From: Septoria linicola
Taxonomy: Eukaryota; Ascomycota; Dothideomycetes; Mycosphaerellales; Mycosphaerellaceae
Direction: 5' to 3'
DNA length: 64,000 nt
NCBI GenBank assembly: GCA_024114885.1
Contig: CP099419.1
Coordinates: 434,001-498,000 of the forward strand
Each line of letters opens with the position of its first letter. Positions within the stretch are counted from its first letter, which is position 1. Below the pieces are notes generated by a model. The model saw only the letters and a program-made list of their open reading frames with translations, did not search any database and was not told the origin of the DNA. Position numbers and translations under genes: made by a program. This document shows positions 60,125 through 64,000 of this stretch, piece after piece.

Positions 60125-61091
60125 TGCTACGAATGCGAAAGAAATCATCGATACTGTAGATCCGACAGTGTCAATCCTTCCAGCACCAGTCGCGGCTGCA
60201 GAGACTGAAGAAGTCACGGCTGCAGAGACTGAAGAAGTCACGGCTGCAGAGACTGAAGAAGTCACGGCTGTGCACCTTGCCGACGATATCAACAAGAGAG
60301 CAGCAGAAGAGACCACTAGCCCTGAAGTATCTGTGCAACATGAACAAGATAGTGTCCAAGATGCTTTAACGAAACCGCGAGACACCGCGAACATCACCAT
60401 TCCTGTGCTAGGCTCAGAAGCAGAAACACAAGAGGACCACTTCTCTGCGGGCGTCAAGCATCATGCTACCTTTAAGCCCAAGCCCATCGCACAGCAGGAA
60501 GACAGATGGTTCACAGACGAAATCTCTCACACTCACGGAGAAGCTAGCGAATCGATCGGATCGTTCGAGAATCTGGATAATGCCGCAGCCAAGTCCAGCT
60601 CCGGCGACTATTCACAAGATGAGTACCATCTAGTATCGCGTCCTCGCCCGAAACCTGAAGTATTCACAGCTGAGACTGTGCTCGACGAAGGCATGCCACA
60701 AAGCCAGTTCCCGGAGGTCTCAAGCTACTCAAGTGCGGGTGCGTTCAGAGTGCTAGACGGGAACATTGATTCGAAAACGAATTCGCCAGTCGTATCGCGA
60801 GAAGGAAGCATACATGAGGATGTCGGGCCTGTCATATTCACGAGTGATGAGGAGGTCGTGCAGTCTGTTGAGCCAACCACAACATCTCCAATCGCCGAGG
60901 ACGCAACCAATGTGCCAGAGCCCACCACGCCTGTGACTTCTTCCCGCCCAAGCACTGCAGTCAAGAGCTTGCAATCTCCCAGCGAGAGCCCACCCAGTTC
61001 AAGGAAGAGGCATGATGAAAGATACAACGACAAGCATGGACTACTTCGGAGGATGAAAAACAGCCTGAGAAAGAGCAGTAAAGAACCATGA
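60125..61091 (+). CDS. disordered acidic protein, possible third exon of the fusion gene
   Basis: Open frame to the stop at 61091 with no in-frame ATG until about 60690, so it needs an upstream exon. A candidate intron 59981-60124 (GTAAGC donor, CTAAT, CCACAG acceptor) joins it in phase to the monooxygenase exon, skipping the TAA of that exon and giving 1,191 residues in all. Alternatively it is a separate gene whose first exon I cannot find. The product is Ser/Thr/Glu-rich and disordered, with three perfect AAETEEVT repeats, a KPKPIAQQEDRWF block, SRPRPKPE and a basic end (GLLRRMKNSLRKSSKE) that could bind membrane or nucleic acid. No domain recognised. Confidence 0.6.
60195..60266 (+). repeat. 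24-bp coding tandem repeat x3
   Basis: Three perfect 24-bp units, each beginning gctgcagagactgaagaag, encoding AAETEEVT. Perfect identity suggests recent expansion or length polymorphism. Confidence 0.95.
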
Positions 61092-61109
61092 ATTCGATGC
61101 TACATTGCA

Positions 61110-61975
61110 CTACCCAGAATCACCCGGTCCAGTCCCAGCATACCCTTTCAGATTCTCGCAAGGCACATTGTTCCTCTCGATGAATGCGTTATCCTGCCTG
61201 AAGCCCCACGCCTTGAGCGTCGTCTTAGTCTTGTAATACGGTGGCTCGACTTTGACCTCTCCTTTGACAGGCACAGGAGCGAAGCGGCCTTGCGTCACAC
61301 TAGTGTTGTAAAGCGTGATGTAATTGTCACAAACAGGAATACCAGAGCCGAAAGACGGCTGGTTCGTGATGTTCACAATCAGTTTCTGGCTAAACGGAAT
61401 ACTGGCCACGGTCTTGAAGCTTGAGTCGAAGACGGGTTGTGATCCGAGGGCTTTGGACTCTGGTGCTTTGTAGGCGGAGAGGAATGTGGAGCCTTTGCCG
61501 TTGCTGGCGTAGCCATCGCAGGGAGGCTCGAAGTTGCCTGGAATGGTTTCGCCGTAGAAAGCTGATCCGCCCAGGGCAACGAGGTTCGAAGCAGTGACGA
61601 GTTGTGGGGCTGTGTAGCGGAAGCAGGAGTAGCCGTCGTTCAGTCTGTCAATGAAAGGGAACCGCAGGGCAATTCGCTGTGCTTATGTTAGTATTCCCTG
61701 ACGTATTGATCTGACCATGTGCTGCTCACCTGAAAGTCTGGTATCTTAATGCCATTGCTTTGCACGTCATGGTCCAAAAGACCCTCAAACTCAGCTGGGT
61801 ACATATCCTTCGGAAATCCAGGAATAAGCTTCTCATATGCTTCCCGCAGGATACCATATTGCGCAGGTATAATGCTGCGAGCTACATCGTATGGCACTGG
61901 CACGATCGCTGTTGTGCCATTGATGGTTCCTGTGACTTCAGTTGGGCGGTCCTTGGCAATTGGGTTTGGTTGCGA
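61110..61975 (-). pseudogene. secreted-type ADC-like protein, 5'-truncated at the repeat junction
   Basis: Minus strand, exon 61975-61730, intron 61729-61677 (GTGAGC, TACTAAC branch, CACAG), exon 61676-61110: 270 codons. Text such as PTEVTGTINGTTAIVPVPYD, EFEGLLDHDVQSNGIKIPDF and FIDRLNDGYSCFRY resembles a fungal family I associate with acetoacetate-decarboxylase-like folds, normally secreted and about 280-300 residues. Here the frame starts SQPNPIAK directly at the repeat arm (61974), preceded by a TAG inside the repeat's terminal word; no ATG and no signal peptide remain. The rest has no stops. The family assignment is moderate; the truncation is directly visible. Confidence 0.7.
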
Positions 61976-63922
61976 CTAGGGTTGCGGCAGAAACCTTATA
62001 TATACATACATTTACACATGTACACGTACATAGCTTGTAAGGCATACATGTTATTGTAAGGCATGAGTCTTGGCGACATTAAAGCTAGCAAAACAGTGTT
62101 ATAGAGCAATCTAAGGTATTAGTAGTACTTATAGGCCTTTAATTAAGTAAAAGAATAACTTAAAGGCCTATAAGAGTAATTAGCTCTAGATTTTTATAAT
62201 TTAATACGAATTAGTTAGAGAATTAATTAGTTAGATAGGGGCTTAGGTAATATAGTACTCTAAGGCTTATAATATTATTCTTCCTATTACGTTAGTAGTT
62301 AATCTAAGCTAAATTATTATTCGATTAAGAGGTTAGTTAGAGGAAATATAATAGCTATCTTACCTAAGCTATAGAGGGTTATTAAGCTATATATAACTAG
62401 ATAGAATTAGAGTTACTAAATATAATTATATAGCCTTACTTAGAGCTACTAAGAGATGTCCTAGAGAAGATAGAAATTAAGAAAGAGATTTAGTAGTCTA
62501 GCTAATAAAGAGAGTAGAGTAGAGCTCGTAGTTAGTAGGAGTAGTAACCTAGAGTTATAGAGTAGTAGATAGGAGTAGAGGGTAGTAAGTAGATCGTCTT
62601 AGGTAAGAGTATTAGTCGTTAGCTATTAGATCGAGTAAGTAGTAAGAGTTAAGTAACTTATAAGGTAGCTACCTAGCTTAAAGTAGTAGGACTAGCCTAT
62701 TATCTTACTAATAGCTAGCTCGTCCGTATTAGAGCTTATAGTATAGTATTAGAACTAGAGGCGATATTAATAGCCTATAAGATAGAGTCGTAATTACTTT
62801 AGCTAGTATAATAAAGCTATTATAGAAATAACGAGGTATAGTATTATCTACTTTAATATTACTAAGCCCTACTTATATTAATAGAACTCTATCTCTTTAT
62901 ACCTCTAGCTACTAATATATAACGATTTAATATATCTCGCGTAGTAGTAGTAAGGTCGTATACTCGCTCGGTCGCTCGTACCGAGTCGTACGTCGTTCGT
63001 ATAGATAATATCGATAGTAACTAGTATTAAATTAGCGCTCTTAGTTAGTATTATAATATAAGTTTTCTAAGTATAGTTAGAAGCTAAACGTTATAACTCT
63101 ACCTAAGGACTACTTAGACTACGTTACGAGCTAACTAGCGAGCTATTCGGCAAATCTAGTAGCTATAAAAGTAGTTAGATTTAAGAGCTAAATTTAAGCT
63201 ATAAACGCGCTATTCTAATAACTATATAATACTATAAGATACCTAATATATATATAAGCTTGATTATACGATTAAGAGTAGTAATCTAAGCTATCGTATA
63301 TAGAGATCCGACGTTATTTATAAGTGTTCTAGCTATTAAAGCTACTAAGCGATATCTTTAAATCTTTAGATATTTTTAGCTTCGGAGCTAGCGTATACTA
63401 GCTATTATTTAGCTTCATTATTATCCTATCTCTATTATTAGTATATATAGTCTATTAATCTCGTAACTACGCTAATCCGCTTATAATAATAGTAATATAA
63501 TAATAGTATAGCTTTATTATATCTTCGGCCTTCTACTTTAGTCTCTTTCTTCTTTCTTTAGTAATAACCGTAGACGTACTATTACTACTATACTATTACC
63601 GTTATTACTCGCTACTACTACTATGTCCGATATTACTAAATTATTCGAAGACACGATCGTAGGCCTTATTAAGGGCCTTAAAGAAAGAGAAGCTACGCCG
63701 CTACTACTAGCCTTATCTTAGTAGAATATAGTTACTAACGAGCCGCTTAGAGAGTAAACCCTATAAGTACTTACTTGTCTTACGTCTTGTCTTGTCTTAT
63801 ATCTTGTCTTATCTCGTCTTATACTAACTATAACATAGTCTACCTCTACTAGTATCTACTAAGCTGTCTACTATATCTCGCTACGAGCAGCTACTACCTC
63901 CTACTATTAATCGTACCGATCT
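61974..63922 (+). repeat. right arm of 1.94-kb inverted repeat flanking the gene island
   Basis: Inverted counterpart of 43301-45239, starting at gactagggttgcgg. The first 130 bp keep CA/TG words; the rest is RIPed. It is interrupted at 63926 by a solo-LTR-type sequence. Confidence 0.92.
63623..63922 (+). pseudogene. repeat-encoded protein, start region (right arm)
   Basis: ATG 63623 opens the same MSDITKLFEDTIVGLIK frame as at 43600, with the same downstream intron pattern and a run of tcttg words near 63780-63815. It is cut by the LTR insertion. Confidence 0.45.
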
Positions 63923-63925
63923 ATT

Positions 63926-64000
63926 AGTAAGGTAAAGGCCTACCTATATACCGTGCTTGGCAGTTTTAGTACAAAAGCAAGGTAGTAGCTCGTTTCTAAG
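63926..64000 (-). repeat. end of a 278-bp LTR, cut by the window edge
   Basis: The reverse complement matches the last 75 bp of 25169-25446 and 39169-39446. Confidence 0.8.

Noticed and set aside
43301..63922. Island plus arms as a Starship giant element
   Set aside because: No tyrosine-recombinase (DUF3435) captain gene was found at either edge; the gene at the edges reads outward and is not recognised.

Overview
This window looks like a filamentous ascomycete (Pezizomycotina). Genes are short, with introns of about 50 bp carrying GTRAGT-type donors and CTAAC/CTGAC-type branch sites. The families (tannase, HIUase, F-box, toxD-like dehydrogenase) are typical of Dothideomycetes, but that class assignment is only a guess. 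About 47 kb is repeat DNA with almost no CpA/TpG dinucleotides, abundant TpA and retained CpG. That is the signature of repeat-induced point mutation (RIP); most coding Gln codons (CAG/CAA) have become stops, so old proteins must be read with TAG/TAA as Gln.

Layout. (1) 1-30.6 kb: one minus-strand Gypsy element split by nested insertions. A hAT-type DNA transposon (copy A, 5292-19828, 8-bp target duplication) sits in its RNase H. A Copia element (20574-25612, 5-bp duplication) sits in its reverse transcriptase. Copy A itself holds a second Copia element (8649-14947), and the first Copia holds a 278-bp solo LTR. (2) 30.6-38.9 kb: a second hAT copy (copy B). Both hAT copies are exactly 8,233 bp once the nested Copia and its duplication are removed. 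(3) 38.9-45.2 kb: further RIPed repeats, including remnants of a different hAT transposase. (4) 45.2-62.0 kb: a gene island of normal composition. (5) 62.0-64 kb: an inverted copy of the repeat that ends at 45239, so the island lies between inverted repeats of about 1.94 kb.

The most striking content is inside the 8.2-kb hAT element. Besides a minus-strand hAT transposase and an unidentified minus-strand gene, its right half carries two plus-strand genes encoding histone H3 folds. Both align to canonical H3 from the KPHRYRPG region to the C-terminal helix without a gap over 90 residues. One has two introns, an H3-like KAPRK tail and a long N-terminal extension. Both histone genes are present in both copies, so they belong to the mobile unit. 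A 9-bp motif (TAGTCGGYA) occurs in pairs or triplets at nine places in the element, mostly within predicted introns. I know of no described DNA transposon carrying its own H3 variants; this is the candidate new system.

The island encodes a truncated unknown protein, a small GPI-type secreted protein, an MIT-domain protein, 5-hydroxyisourate hydrolase, a protein kinase with a Gly/Met-rich N-terminus, a tannase/feruloyl esterase, an F-box protein with a frameshift, a fusion of a zinc-type dehydrogenase to a luciferase-like (SfnG/SsuD-type) monooxygenase that may splice into a disordered tail, and a secreted-type protein whose 5' end is cut off exactly at the repeat junction.
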